64,000 nucleotides of DNA from a virus. Location: positions 1 to 64,000 of the IMG/VR virus record IMGVR_UViG_3300006846_000014; one strand, 5' to 3'. This document shows, piece after piece, positions 35,149 through 42,461 of this stretch (its first letter is position 1; each line of letters opens with the position of its first letter). The notes under the pieces were generated by a model. That model ran no database searches, was not told the DNA's origin, and saw nothing but the letters and a program-made list of their open reading frames with translations. The position numbers and the translations under genes were made by a program.

Positions 35149-35246
35149 GCCATAGGAAGCCATAGGAGCCCCACACAGCGGCTTTTCCGGTTTCCAGGTA
35201 CTGGCATAGCCCCCGGAGCTTTCGCGGCTCCGTGGGGCTCTATGCC
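35147..35246 (+). repeat. Dispersed intergenic repeat, copy C (between converging genes)
   Basis: Contains GGCCATAGGAAGCCATAGGA, TTTCCAGGTACTGGCATAGCC and GGAGCTTTCGCGGCTCC. Ends CATAGGAGCCCCAC and GTGGGGCTCTATG pair over ~13 bp with one bulge. It fills the gap between the last rightward and first leftward gene, so here it could end transcription from both sides. Confidence 0.65.
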
Positions 35247-35251
35247 GTTCC

Positions 35252-35491
35252 TTACCTGAAATCCCCGAATTCATCTATCGTGACGAAACCAATCTCTTGA
35301 TTGGCCTGATCTAGGATCGTTTCGTTACGCCGTCTCCATATCTCGTCTTCAACACGTTCGGCAGGGCCGTAGCGGCCATGCCGTTCCTTCTCTTCCCAGG
35401 CCCCTAAGCGCCGCCTCTCTTCGATCACGTATTTATCCAGAAGCAACGAAGCTCTGGCATAGGCTATAATGGAGTGTGCAGACACAGCCAT
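35252..35491 (-). CDS. Hypothetical protein
   Basis: 79 residues. ATG 35491 is preferred over an upstream in-frame ATG at 35548 because a GGAG site lies 5 bases before it. Charged and helical (YVIEERRRLGAWEEKERHGR). Not recognised. Confidence 0.5.
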   Translation of the reverse strand: MAVSAHSIIAYARASLLLDKYVIEERRRLGAWEEKERHGRYGPAERVEDEIWRRRNETILDQANQEIGFVTIDEFGDFR

Positions 35492-35599
35492 ATGTCTCCG
35501 TTTTCCAAACGCCGAAAGGCCCCACCTAGTGGAGCCGATCGGTTGCATAACACAGCTATGCGATTTTGGATAGACGTTTAGCGGCTTCGGCCTGGATGG

Positions 35600-35827
35600 T
35601 TAGCCAAGTGCAACGTTCTTCCCGGCCAGAACATCGGAGATAATATCATCCACCCTTTTGACGTACTTCTCGCAATCCGCTTCGTTGAGATTGGCGATGT
35701 CTTCCAGTACGTTGTATAGAGCCAAGATATCTTTGATTGCGCGCTTCATGATCTCGCCATGGTTTACGCCCAACTCTGATCGCCAGAATTCCCGCGAATG
35801 ATAAAACTCTCTAGGCTGCAATTTCAT
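35600..35827 (-). CDS. Hypothetical small helical protein
   Basis: 75 residues, strongly helical, acidic (VLEDIANLNEADCEKYVK). It shares an ATGA overlap with the small gene upstream, so the two are translated together. Not recognised. Confidence 0.5.
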   Translation of the reverse strand: MKLQPREFYHSREFWRSELGVNHGEIMKRAIKDILALYNVLEDIANLNEADCEKYVKRVDDIISDVLAGKNVALG

Positions 35828-35982
35828 GGCCTAGCTCTTCGATCACGTACCTGTCCAGAACGGGCAAGCTTGAATTCCGTTTTGGAGATGAAGAAAGCCT
35901 GTTTAGCCTGAACAGCCTTCTCCGCTTCATCATCCGGAAGCCGCTCCACCCTGGCTGTGCGATAGTACCTGATGCACTTCAT
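35824..35982 (-). CDS. Short basic protein (52 residues)
   Basis: ATG 35982 with AAAGGGAAAAGG upstream; stop shares ATGA with the next gene. Sequence begins MKCIRYYRTARVERLPDD and has balanced charges, as other small phage genes here. Not recognised. Confidence 0.45.
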   Translation of the reverse strand: MKCIRYYRTARVERLPDDEAEKAVQAKQAFFISKTEFKLARSGQVRDRRARP

Positions 35983-36003
35983 GCCTTTTCCCTTTCGCTG
36001 CAT

Positions 36004-36240
36004 TCATTCACCTCTGCAATTTCGGCAATTGCACGTCTTCCACGGCGCGGCGTATGGCTTCGGGGCTTCCCCTGGTTTCCACGCCTTCCAGACACCAAGC
36101 GGGTATTGCTTGGCCAGCTCGGCGGCCTGTTCATCGGCCGCCGCACGGGAGATGCGTTTGGACGCATGCCACATGCGCCAGCCGCCTGTGATCGGGCACC
36201 AGTAACCAACGTGCCAATAGGTGTTATTTTCGGCGTTCAC
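36004..36240 (-). CDS. Trp/Cys-rich small protein
   Basis: 78 residues from GTG 36240. Five Trp and C-x-C-x2-C near the C-terminus (CNCRNC). Contains YWCPITGGWRMW. Not recognised; the spaced Trp pattern argues that it is real. Confidence 0.5.
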   Translation of the reverse strand: MNAENNTYWHVGYWCPITGGWRMWHASKRISRAAADEQAAELAKQYPLGVWKAWKPGEAPKPYAAPWKTCNCRNCRGE

Positions 36241-36246
36241 TTTTCT

Positions 36247-36309
36247 TCACCCGATACGCCTTAACGATCTCGCACGGGGGCAGCTTCCGTATGTCACAAA
36301 GTATGGCAT
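36247..36309 (-). CDS. Possible 20-residue micro-gene
   Basis: ATG 36309 has a perfect AGGAGG site upstream and opens MPYFVTYGSC, ending just before the next gene's start region. It may be a leader peptide for the Trp-rich gene. Support is only the ribosome site. Confidence 0.25.
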   Translation of the reverse strand: MPYFVTYGSCPRARSLRRIG

Positions 36310-36310
36310 A

Positions 36311-36820
36311 TCAAACCTCCTGTTGCTTGATCTCTGCGCGCCACAGCCGCTTACCGGGGCCGCGCCATCGCGGGTTAGAAACCTTGCTAGGCAATTCCCT
36401 ATAGGCGAGAACGCATCCGGCGCGGGCGGCCCCGCGCCGCAGATACCATCGTGCGTCTGATATGTGCGGGAAGGCTTTCCGGATATCTTCCAAGCTGGCT
36501 TCCCCGTTATCGAAAACGAAGTTGATAACGGCGTCTGCCAACTTCTCGCCATCAGTTCGGGCAACCCTTCTTTTCTTCGGTTGCTTGGTGTGCTGCACGG
36601 GCACCGTAGTGGATACCGCGCCGCTGCGTCGCCATTCCTTGAGATAATCGCGAGCGATCCGGCCAATCTTGGTTGCCGTTACGGCGGCCTCGCTTTCGAT
36701 ATCAGAACCCGGCCGAGCGCGATCCCGCAAGGCGTATGCGATTTGATGGGCAAGCACGTGCATTGCCCACGTCTCCTTCGTATCCTTCGTCTTAAGCCGA
36801 AGCTTGAAATTTCCGCTCAT
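36311..36820 (-). CDS. Hypothetical protein with possible DNA-binding C-terminal half
   Basis: 169 residues. N-terminal helix region with LAHQIAYALRDRA, then a basic linker (KQPKKRRVARTD) and a C-terminal stretch (ASLEDIRKAFPHISDARWYL) that looks like a winged helix. Not assigned to a family. Confidence 0.5.
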   Translation of the reverse strand: MSGNFKLRLKTKDTKETWAMHVLAHQIAYALRDRARPGSDIESEAAVTATKIGRIARDYLKEWRRSGAVSTTVPVQHTKQPKKRRVARTDGEKLADAVINFVFDNGEASLEDIRKAFPHISDARWYLRRGAARAGCVLAYRELPSKVSNPRWRGPGKRLWRAEIKQQEV

Positions 36821-37003
36821 TGCTTCTCTTTCTCCCTTTCGAAGCTCCTTACGATCTCTCGCCTATATCCAGGCGAAAGCTGTTCCCACTCCTTCCGTGA
36901 TCCCGCGAAGCACCCCTTTGGGGATATCGGCGTAATCGGGCGTGGCGCTATCGCTATGATATGTCCAGAAGCCCCGCCGCTTTACGTTCCACTTCCTTCC
37001 CAA
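36817..37003 (-). pseudogene. Small gene split over two frames (frameshift near 36911-36925)
   Basis: TTG 37003 (AGGAGGG upstream) opens MGRKWNVKRRGFWTYHSDSA and reads ATPDYADIPKG. After CCCCAAAGGGG the coding signal moves by +1: the new frame reads AGSRKEWEQLSPGYRREIV to a TGA that overlaps the next ATG. Total 187 bases = 62 codons + 1. A programmed slip, a real mutation or a sequencing error all remain possible. Without the slip it ends after 46 residues at 36863. Confidence 0.4.
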
Positions 37004-37260
37004 TCTGCCCTCCTATCGGGAAGCCCCCGCAACAGCTCAAGCACCTTGGGCGGCACGTTGGGATATCGCTTGCGATATTCCCACATCCCGCTGTCTCCTT
37101 CGTATAGCGCACGGATGCGCAGTAGCAGCCCCTCACGTGTGCAACAGTAAGCAAGCCGGGTAATGCTTTTCGCACCCCGGCTTACCAACTGCCAATGAAA
37201 CTCGTCAAAGTGCACCTCGTAGGGGCCGAACAACTTCGTTAGAACGGCTTCCCCTGCCAT
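36982..37260 (-). CDS. Hypothetical protein
   Basis: 92 residues from ATG 37260 (GGGGAAAAG upstream). Alpha/beta mix: VHFDEFHWQLVSRGAKSI, then a helical C-terminus. Not recognised. Confidence 0.5.
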   Translation of the reverse strand: MAGEAVLTKLFGPYEVHFDEFHWQLVSRGAKSITRLAYCCTREGLLLRIRALYEGDSGMWEYRKRYPNVPPKVLELLRGLPDRRADWEGSGT

Positions 37261-37263
37261 GCG

Positions 37264-37683
37264 TCACTTTTCCCCCTTCTCTTCAACGTCTTGCCACTCG
37301 ATGATATCGGGCACAACCTTGCCGCTTGGACCATATAGCATGTAGGCGGCATAGCAGGCGGCGGGAATACCGTTCTCGCTTGCCCCGGCTGTGAAATGCC
37401 GCTGGCCGTACTTCATGCCCTTATCGAACATCGCAGGTTGTGCGTCGCGTATAACGCGGAAGCCAAGCGCAGCGGCTTCGGTGATACCAAGCCGGCGCAC
37501 GTCGCCCACGCATACGGCTTCGGCGGCCTTCACAATTCCCATGTGTGTGCCGCTGTTATAGGCCCCTTGTGGGTTGCCGAAGTTCGGCAGCTCCCCGCGC
37601 GATGGGGCAGGCTTCGCCGAAACGAAACCCGCCCCTAGCATCGTGGCCGCTACCAGGGCGGCCACACGTGCGATGTGCTTCAT
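37264..37683 (-). CDS. Secreted protein of unknown function
   Basis: 139 residues with a signal peptide (KHIARVAALVAATMLGAGFV, cleavage near SAKPA). Mature part has two Cys (AVCVGD and AACYA) and ends acidic. It may act in the periplasm, for example in exclusion of other phages (speculation). It starts in the TAATG overlap with the gene upstream. Confidence 0.55.
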   Translation of the reverse strand: MKHIARVAALVAATMLGAGFVSAKPAPSRGELPNFGNPQGAYNSGTHMGIVKAAEAVCVGDVRRLGITEAAALGFRVIRDAQPAMFDKGMKYGQRHFTAGASENGIPAACYAAYMLYGPSGKVVPDIIEWQDVEEKGEK

Positions 37684-37943
37684 TAGTTCAACTTCCTTCC
37701 TTTACCTTCGGTTTGGACATAACGGTGCATGCTAACGCCGAAATCATGGCAGAAATCAGCGGAGAATTCATCGTCTGTCTTCTTCAGTAACTTACCGGCC
37801 ACCTCTAAGAACATGGTGCTAAGAACCATGTAAGCCGTTTCCGGGTCTGCATCTTCTAACACGGCAGCTATGCTGCGGTGAAGTAAAATCGCGTCGCTTC
37901 TTTCTTCCTGAGAAAGGATTTCCTTGGTCATTGCTGTCCCCAT
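37683..37943 (-). CDS. Hypothetical helical protein
   Basis: 86 residues from ATG 37943 (TAAGG upstream); ATG 37931 also possible. Acidic helices (SIAAVLEDADPETAYMVLST). Not recognised. Confidence 0.5.
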   Translation of the reverse strand: MGTAMTKEILSQEERSDAILLHRSIAAVLEDADPETAYMVLSTMFLEVAGKLLKKTDDEFSADFCHDFGVSMHRYVQTEGKGRKLN

Positions 37944-37949
37944 TGCGCC

Positions 37950-38021
37950 TTATACGTTTCGGCTTCCACATCGAAAACCAGAAGCCACAGAAGTTCACGG
38001 TAGACCTTACGCAACCACATT
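37950..38021 (-). CDS. Possible 23-residue micro-gene
   Basis: ATG 38021 with TTAGGAG upstream; reads MWLRKVYRELLWLLGF and stops right before the next gene's ribosome site. Small amphipathic peptide or leader. Low support. Confidence 0.25.
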
Positions 38022-38111
38022 TGAAACTCCTAACGGGGCACCCTATGGGGTGGCCCCGAAAGAAACCTAAGGTCAGTTGTGCTTGATTTCTATGAGCCCG
38101 TGACTTTCTGG

Positions 38112-38237
38112 TTAACGATCATTTAAGGGGTAGCAATTCGCCATGGCGGGGCCTTGAAGATTACCGGCCCAAAAGCCAACGGCTCCGCCAGCTACGGCGG
38201 CCATGAATATCCCAAGCATCAGGAAAATTAGATACAC
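38112..38237 (-). CDS. Short single-pass membrane protein (41 residues)
   Basis: GTG 38237 with AAAAAAGGAG upstream. Residues 1-25 are hydrophobic (YLIFLMLGIFMAAVAGGAV) and the tail carries one Cys. The good ribosome site and membrane segment argue for a real gene. Lies just downstream of the promoter-like motif at 38277-38316. Confidence 0.5.
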   Translation of the reverse strand: MYLIFLMLGIFMAAVAGGAVGFWAGNLQGPAMANCYPLNDR

Positions 38238-38276
38238 AGTGCGCTCCTTTTTTATGGGCGATAACCCGCCCCGGCT

Positions 38277-38316
38277 TAGCTTGGCATATAGCCGGGGCCG
38301 CGCAACCCCATGTCAC
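38277..38316 (-). promoter_or_regulatory. Promoter-like site (leftward) with the 16-bp motif
   Basis: Minus-strand GTGACATGGGGTTGCG (38316-38301) is identical to 49316-49331. TTGCGC as -35 is followed 17 bases later by AAGCTA. It sits between the stop of 38313-38825 and the short membrane-protein gene. Confidence 0.4.
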
Positions 38317-38825
38317 CACTTCGGCTTGAATTCCGTTGCGGCGAACTTCTCGCGGAAGGCCGTCTTCTCGGCTGGAAGGTTCCACAACAGGTAGTTGCGG
38401 AAGAAATTATGCGGGCCGCTTTTATCAACGTCCACGCATAGCTCATTGCGATAGATCATCGCGCAGCCGTTGCCGCGCTCGTTTTCCAGGATCACGGAAT
38501 AGCGTCCATAATCCCCGTAACGGCAATGCCCGATCACTTCCCAGGCGATGGAGACGATGAACGGGAAGCGCTCCCGGATATCCAGCGTAAGGGGTATCTC
38601 AACACGGCTCGTCTTATAAGATGCGGCCATCTTCGTATGGCCCCTAACGCACGCCTCAACCCACTCTGTTGCCGTCTTGCTACAGGCTTCCCGCTGTCTC
38701 CTGAATTCCGCCCCTTCGTTAAGCAGGATCACGAGAGCTTCGGCGTTGTTGGGCGTTACGGCTGTGGCAAGCGTCATACCGTACTTATCAACAATATTAA
38801 GCCCTTTGCGGTCAAACTCACTCAA
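38313..38825 (-). CDS. Hypothetical protein
   Basis: 170 residues from TTG 38825 (AAGGA upstream, overlapping the previous stop by 8 bases). An N-terminal helical region (NNAEALVILLNEGAEFRRQR) is followed by a beta-rich part (YSVILENERGNGCAMIY). Not recognised. Confidence 0.5.
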   Translation of the reverse strand: MSEFDRKGLNIVDKYGMTLATAVTPNNAEALVILLNEGAEFRRQREACSKTATEWVEACVRGHTKMAASYKTSRVEIPLTLDIRERFPFIVSIAWEVIGHCRYGDYGRYSVILENERGNGCAMIYRNELCVDVDKSGPHNFFRNYLLWNLPAEKTAFREKFAATEFKPKW

Positions 38826-39087
38826 AGCCTTGGTTCCTTCCTTCTTCGATGTCTTCAATGCGGTTGAGAATGTACATAGCCCAAGCGTCATAGGCTATGG
38901 CGCGCGTTGCAAAGTTGTCGTGCTGCCCATGGAATGGCTGATAGGTTGGGATGCCCCAGATGTGCGTAACCGGCTCTTGTTCCGGTAGGTTGTCAACTAT
39001 CATCTCGGCGTAGGTTGCCAGATGCATGGCTTCATGCAGAGCGGCACGTGTGTGCCGCTCGCATTGGCAAAAGAAACCCGTGTGCAT
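38818..39087 (-). CDS. Hypothetical protein with HEAMH motif
   Basis: 89 residues. HEAMHLATYAEM fits the HExxH zinc-peptidase pattern, within a helix after a His/Cys-rich N-terminus (CQCERHT). At this size a peptidase is doubtful and the motif may be chance. Not otherwise recognised. Confidence 0.45.
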   Translation of the reverse strand: MHTGFFCQCERHTRAALHEAMHLATYAEMIVDNLPEQEPVTHIWGIPTYQPFHGQHDNFATRAIAYDAWAMYILNRIEDIEEGRNQGFE

Positions 39088-39305
39088 TAGTGGAAGGGCT
39101 TTCCTTCCTCGAAATCGATAACCAGGGCCGTGTCCAGGCCAAGCAACAGCACGGCGGCCCGCGACGGCGGGAAGTGGAACAGATACAGGCTCTGCACGGC
39201 GGCGGCCCCTTCTGGCGATATAAAGTGCGGCCCTGCTACCGAATTCATGGTAAGCGCGTCAACCGAAGTGGCAACGTCTTTCGCCCAATCCAGATACGGC
39301 TTCAT
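39087..39305 (-). CDS. Hypothetical small protein
   Basis: 72 residues from ATG 39305, with a beta-like centre (SRAAVLLLGLDTALVIDFEE). It touches both neighbours by 1-4 bases. Not recognised. Confidence 0.45.
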   Translation of the reverse strand: MKPYLDWAKDVATSVDALTMNSVAGPHFISPEGAAAVQSLYLFHFPPSRAAVLLLGLDTALVIDFEEGKPFH

Positions 39306-39595
39306 TTGTCATGTTCTCCCTTGGTTATGTGCTCGCGCAACACCTCGATAATCGGCCTATCCGGTTGCGCAAGCACGGATTGCAGAAGGGCCGTCTTCCC
39401 CTGTTGCCGGGCCGGTATGGCCCATGCCCGCGCGCGGTAGGGGAAAAACAGAATGTTGCTTGTGTCTTTTATCTGCGTCACGATCCTCCCTTTCAGATTG
39501 CGTGTCTTAGGGCGGCGGGGCCTTGTGCCCCGCGCGCATGCCATACAGATCAACAAAAGGCAGATGGCCGGGGCCATGCGCCGCAGTGCGCTCAT
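39302..39595 (-). CDS. Hypothetical protein with N-terminal membrane/signal segment
   Basis: 97 residues from ATG 39595. APAICLLLICMACARG is a signal or lipoprotein-like segment (ICMAC is only a weak lipobox), followed by basic residues. Not recognised. Confidence 0.45.
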   Translation of the reverse strand: MSALRRMAPAICLLLICMACARGTRPRRPKTRNLKGRIVTQIKDTSNILFFPYRARAWAIPARQQGKTALLQSVLAQPDRPIIEVLREHITKGEHDK

Positions 39596-39903
39596 TCTTC
39601 CTCCCATACCCGGTTGTAAATCTGCATTGCCGCATCAACTTCGCTCTGATGCGCCGCGCCCACCACTTGGCAGATTGCCACCTTGCGCACGGGCGCTGCA
39701 TCGTCAGCAATGTAAACCATTGCGTCGCCCACCTGAGACATGGACAACGAAAGGCGTTCATAGGCTTCAAGGGCAATCTCGATGGTGCGCCGTTGCGCCT
39801 TGTTGCATTTGATCTCAGCAAGCGCGGCCTTGGCATACTGGAAGGTGCGCTTCGGCTGCTCATCGGTCGGCCGTATCCTTTCCAGCCTACGGGGGATTTT
39901 CAC
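39592..39903 (-). CDS. Hypothetical helical protein
   Basis: 103 residues, GTG 39903 with AAGGAG 9 bases upstream. Basic N-terminus (KIPRRLERIRP), helical rest (EIALEAYERLSLSMSQ). Not recognised. Confidence 0.45.
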   Translation of the reverse strand: MKIPRRLERIRPTDEQPKRTFQYAKAALAEIKCNKAQRRTIEIALEAYERLSLSMSQVGDAMVYIADDAAPVRKVAICQVVGAAHQSEVDAAMQIYNRVWEEE

Positions 39904-39916
39904 GGCATGTCTCCTT

Positions 39917-40156
39917 CTAGGTTGTGCTAGCGCAATATATGCCCATCGCGCTAAGCGTGTATGCCCATGTCATAGAATGCTGCCCCAAGATGGCAACGGG
40001 TATGAACTGGCCGTCGCCTTCCCGCTGCATAACCAGATGCACGGGCCGCTCGTGCAGCGTCCAGCCACGAAAAGCACGCTCAAGCTTGGACACGGCTTCG
40101 TTGTACGTGATGCACCCCGTGCACGCCCTGAACGCTTCGCACGTCTCGATACGCAT
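39917..40156 (-). CDS. Hypothetical small protein
   Basis: 79 residues from ATG 40156 with AGGAG upstream. CEAFRACTGCITYNEAV has three close Cys; the rest is beta-like (HLVMQREGDGQFIPVAIL). Not recognised. Confidence 0.5.
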   Translation of the reverse strand: MRIETCEAFRACTGCITYNEAVSKLERAFRGWTLHERPVHLVMQREGDGQFIPVAILGQHSMTWAYTLSAMGIYCASTT

Positions 40157-40165
40157 AACTGTCTC

Positions 40166-40399
40166 CTAGGCGTAGGCGATAACCTGTCTGCGGCATTCGT
40201 GCCACACGCGGGCCGCACGCGCCCCAGCACGGCGGAAAGCCGCGCGGGCTTCCCTGGTGCCCCGATCATCCAATTCCGGCCTGTAGCGGGCATTTACGGG
40301 CGCACGGTGGCCCCATTGCCGTTCAATCTCGCGCATGAAGCGCGCGTCGGTGGTTTCCAGCCAGCGAACGGCCTGCCTGATCTCGTTGCGCGCGATCAT
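40166..40399 (-). CDS. Hypothetical Arg-rich small protein
   Basis: 77 residues, 18 Arg, helical (VRWLETTDARFMREIERQWG). Strongly basic, could bind nucleic acid. ATGA-type overlap with the gene upstream. Confidence 0.45.
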   Translation of the reverse strand: MIARNEIRQAVRWLETTDARFMREIERQWGHRAPVNARYRPELDDRGTREARAAFRRAGARAARVWHECRRQVIAYA

Positions 40400-40800
40400 G
40401 AACGAAACTTTCTAGCTTTCTTGGGAAGCTCAAATTCATAGGCATCCCCTTCCACAAGGCGCTTAATGTCTGGCTCGGCGCTAACCTGCTTTACGCTGGC
40501 CGTGCCGCGCGCCATCCAAATGCTGTTTTGGCAAAAGCTGTGTTCGCCAAACCAAACGGTTACCACTTCAGGCCCCACGAAACCTTCGTTGCGCAGATAT
40601 TCGAGAAGCGCCATAACGCTGGCCGTATCCGCTTGGTTGCCCTGGTAGCGCTCGTTAACGGGGAATATGATTTCGATCTTATCCCCCGTAAGCACAGCTT
40701 CGAAGCGCGGAACGTTGATGCATGCGCGCATCCGTTCAAAATCCATGCGCGTAAACGCATAGCATTGGCGGCGCGTAAGCTTGTTGGTGGCCTTCTTCAT
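40396..40800 (-). CDS. Hypothetical protein
   Basis: 134 residues from ATG 40800. Mixed alpha/beta with PEVVTVWFGEHSFC and a basic C-terminus (PKKARKFRS). Not recognised. Confidence 0.5.
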   Translation of the reverse strand: MKKATNKLTRRQCYAFTRMDFERMRACINVPRFEAVLTGDKIEIIFPVNERYQGNQADTASVMALLEYLRNEGFVGPEVVTVWFGEHSFCQNSIWMARGTASVKQVSAEPDIKRLVEGDAYEFELPKKARKFRS

Positions 40801-40826
40801 CTGCGTTCTCCCTGGTAGCTTGGCAC

Positions 40827-40847
40827 AGCCCCGCGCGTGGCGGGGCT
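40827..40847. promoter_or_regulatory. Perfect intergenic hairpin, possible degenerate repeat relative
   Basis: AGCCCCGC (40827-40834) and GCGGGGCT (40840-40847), loop GCGTG. The preceding GGTAGCTTGG resembles the inner part of the dispersed repeat, but the match is partial. Confidence 0.35.
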
Positions 40848-40862
40848 ATACGAAGCCGCCCC

Positions 40863-41105
40863 CTATTCCGCGAAGTGGCGTTGGGCCGAAGCGTGAAGCG
40901 CTTCAATGCGCTCGTTAAGCCAATCCTCTGCCGCGCGCGGATCGCGCACCAGATCAAAGCGGATGGTGTAATCTTCTTCCCGAAACGCGGGAAGGATGCG
41001 GCGGTTATGCGTTACGAGAAACGAAGCTTCCTGCCGCGCGCAATCCACAAAGATTGTAACTTTGGTGCTGTACCAGTTGCGGCAGATTTCGAACTTGGAA
41101 AGCAT
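40863..41105 (-). CDS. Hypothetical protein
   Basis: 80 residues from ATG 41105 with AGGAG upstream. Begins with beta strands (STKVTIFVDCARQEASFLV), then helices (AEDWLNERIEAL). Not recognised. Confidence 0.5.
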   Translation of the reverse strand: MLSKFEICRNWYSTKVTIFVDCARQEASFLVTHNRRILPAFREEDYTIRFDLVRDPRAAEDWLNERIEALHASAQRHFAE

Positions 41106-41138
41106 TGGAAGCTCCTATGGTTTGGCTATACGCCGGGT

Positions 41139-41321
41139 TTAGTGCAGCTCGCCCTTGCGCACCTTGCGGAACTTGCACGGGCCAAGGAACGTATCGACCT
41201 GGATTTCCTGGCCGCTTTCCACCTGATGCCATTGCTTGGTGTTGATATTGAACGACATTTCAACTTCGCGGTGAGAAGTGAAAAGTTCGCGGTTGCCGTT
41301 TTCGTGGGTAAGGATAAACAT
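41139..41321 (-). CDS. Hypothetical small beta-rich protein
   Basis: 60 residues from ATG 41321 (AAAGGG upstream), beta-like throughout (VDTFLGPCKFRKVRKGEL). Not recognised. Confidence 0.45.
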   Translation of the reverse strand: MFILTHENGNRELFTSHREVEMSFNINTKQWHQVESGQEIQVDTFLGPCKFRKVRKGELH

Positions 41322-41342
41322 GGGGAAAGCCCTTTCCTGGCT

Positions 41343-41585
41343 TTAGTTAGTTACGTAAATGCCACGGCCAGCGAAATAGGCGGGGCTAATCTCGGAACGG
41401 TCGGTTATCACAACCACGGGCACGAATTCGCGCGGCGCGCGTTGGATCACAAAATGGGTGATGCGAAGGGCGTGGTACGCGGGCACATCCAAGTCGCCGA
41501 AAGCATCGGTAAGGCGCTTCTCCGCGCCCTTGAAGGTGCACAGACTATCGGTAGCGGCGAAGTGGGGATTGGTGTTAAGGAACAT
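41343..41585 (-). CDS. Hypothetical protein
   Basis: 80 residues. ATG 41585 is preferred to an upstream ATG at 41612, which lies inside a hairpin; AAAGG precedes 41585. Beta-rich end (FVPVVVITDRSEIS). Not recognised. Confidence 0.45.
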   Translation of the reverse strand: MFLNTNPHFAATDSLCTFKGAEKRLTDAFGDLDVPAYHALRITHFVIQRAPREFVPVVVITDRSEISPAYFAGRGIYVTN

Positions 41586-41601
41586 CGGATAAAGCCTTTC
41601 T

Positions 41602-41624
41602 GGAAGGGGCAACCGGCCCCTTCC
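41602..41624 (-). promoter_or_regulatory. Perfect intergenic hairpin
   Basis: GGAAGGGGC (41602-41610) and GCCCCTTCC (41616-41624) with a 5-base loop. No T-run; may protect or process the leftward mRNA. Confidence 0.4.
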
Positions 41625-41679
41625 GAAAACAACCCTATGTCTAACTTCTAATCCGTGGCAACAACTATCGACGGCATGG

Positions 41680-42042
41680 TTACGCTTTTCTTAACAGGCG
41701 ATGCACGTATTCAAGGCCCCGCGTGTGGTAGGCGTAGAAATCCTTCACCCACCGGAAGCAATCCGCGCGCTGGCCAACGGCCTTGCTATCGAGATGGCTA
41801 GCGCCTTCCGGGTGGCGTGGTGTGATGCACGAGTTAGCCATAGTGGCAAGCGAGCCAGCGCAGAACGCTGGCCGCTTCCCCTTTCCTTCTGTCATATGGC
41901 AGTTAGGCACTTGGTTGTTCGCAACCATATCGGCGTACTGCTCAGGGCTGTTGCCACCAAGGAAGCCTTGCGCCGACGCTTTGCGCCACGGGCATTGTTT
42001 GCACGGGATTGTGTGTCGCAGCTTCATGGGGTTATGCGGCAT
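41680..42042 (-). CDS. Cys-rich protein resembling DUF6283
   Basis: 120 residues. PCKQCPWRK (C-x2-CPWR) near the N-terminus, then CHMTEGKGKRPAFCAG, resembles the DUF6283 phage family with four spaced Cys that may bind zinc. Function unknown in that family. Starts inside the previous gene's end (11-base overlap). Confidence 0.5.
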   Translation of the reverse strand: MPHNPMKLRHTIPCKQCPWRKASAQGFLGGNSPEQYADMVANNQVPNCHMTEGKGKRPAFCAGSLATMANSCITPRHPEGASHLDSKAVGQRADCFRWVKDFYAYHTRGLEYVHRLLRKA

Positions 42043-42391
42043 CCTCCGAAACTACGGTTTCCCACTCTTCGGCGTGCGCTTCCAGGTGGTCGCCATCATC
42101 CATTAGGGCCAAAGCTTGGGCGTTGTAGCCTTCCGCGTCGGCGTGGCATTGCAGGCTGTCGATGAATTCTTCCCACTCCCTGTCGCGCGGGGCCACCTCC
42201 ACTTGGCCGCTCTGGTTGATGTGCACGAATTCATCGTCGCCCGTGTAAATGTCGGCGGCATCAAGCCGCCCCTCGTAGGCTTCCGGGTCTCCGAAATCTT
42301 CCAGTTCATCGCCTGGAAAGAATTCATGCGTGTAGCCAAGCTCTAACAGCCCTATATGGGCCGCACGATGGAATGGCGCGCGCTTGGGCAT
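42032..42391 (-). CDS. Acidic hypothetical protein
   Basis: 119 residues, very acidic (EDFGDPEAYEGRLDAADIY, MDDGDHLEAHAEEWE). Such charge is seen in DNA-mimic inhibitors, but no family can be named. GAGG 10 bases before ATG 42391. Confidence 0.45.
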   Translation of the reverse strand: MPKRAPFHRAAHIGLLELGYTHEFFPGDELEDFGDPEAYEGRLDAADIYTGDDEFVHINQSGQVEVAPRDREWEEFIDSLQCHADAEGYNAQALALMDDGDHLEAHAEEWETVVSEDAA

Positions 42392-42421
42392 GTTCTGTCG
42401 TACCTCGCTTTTAATTGGCTA

Positions 42422-42446
42422 AAGGGCGGCTTCCTGGCCGCCCCTT
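42422..42446 (-). terminator. Terminator-like hairpin (leftward)
   Basis: GGGCGGC (42424-42430) and GCCGCCC (42437-42443) with AA/TT extensions; on the minus strand it is followed by TTTAG. It follows the stop of the Ala/Lys-rich gene. Confidence 0.5.
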
Positions 42447-42461
42447 AACAAGTTCGGGTTT

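Noticed and set aside
38818-39087. HEAMH as a zinc peptidase
   Set aside because: The protein is only 89 residues and lacks a visible third ligand; kept as hypothetical.
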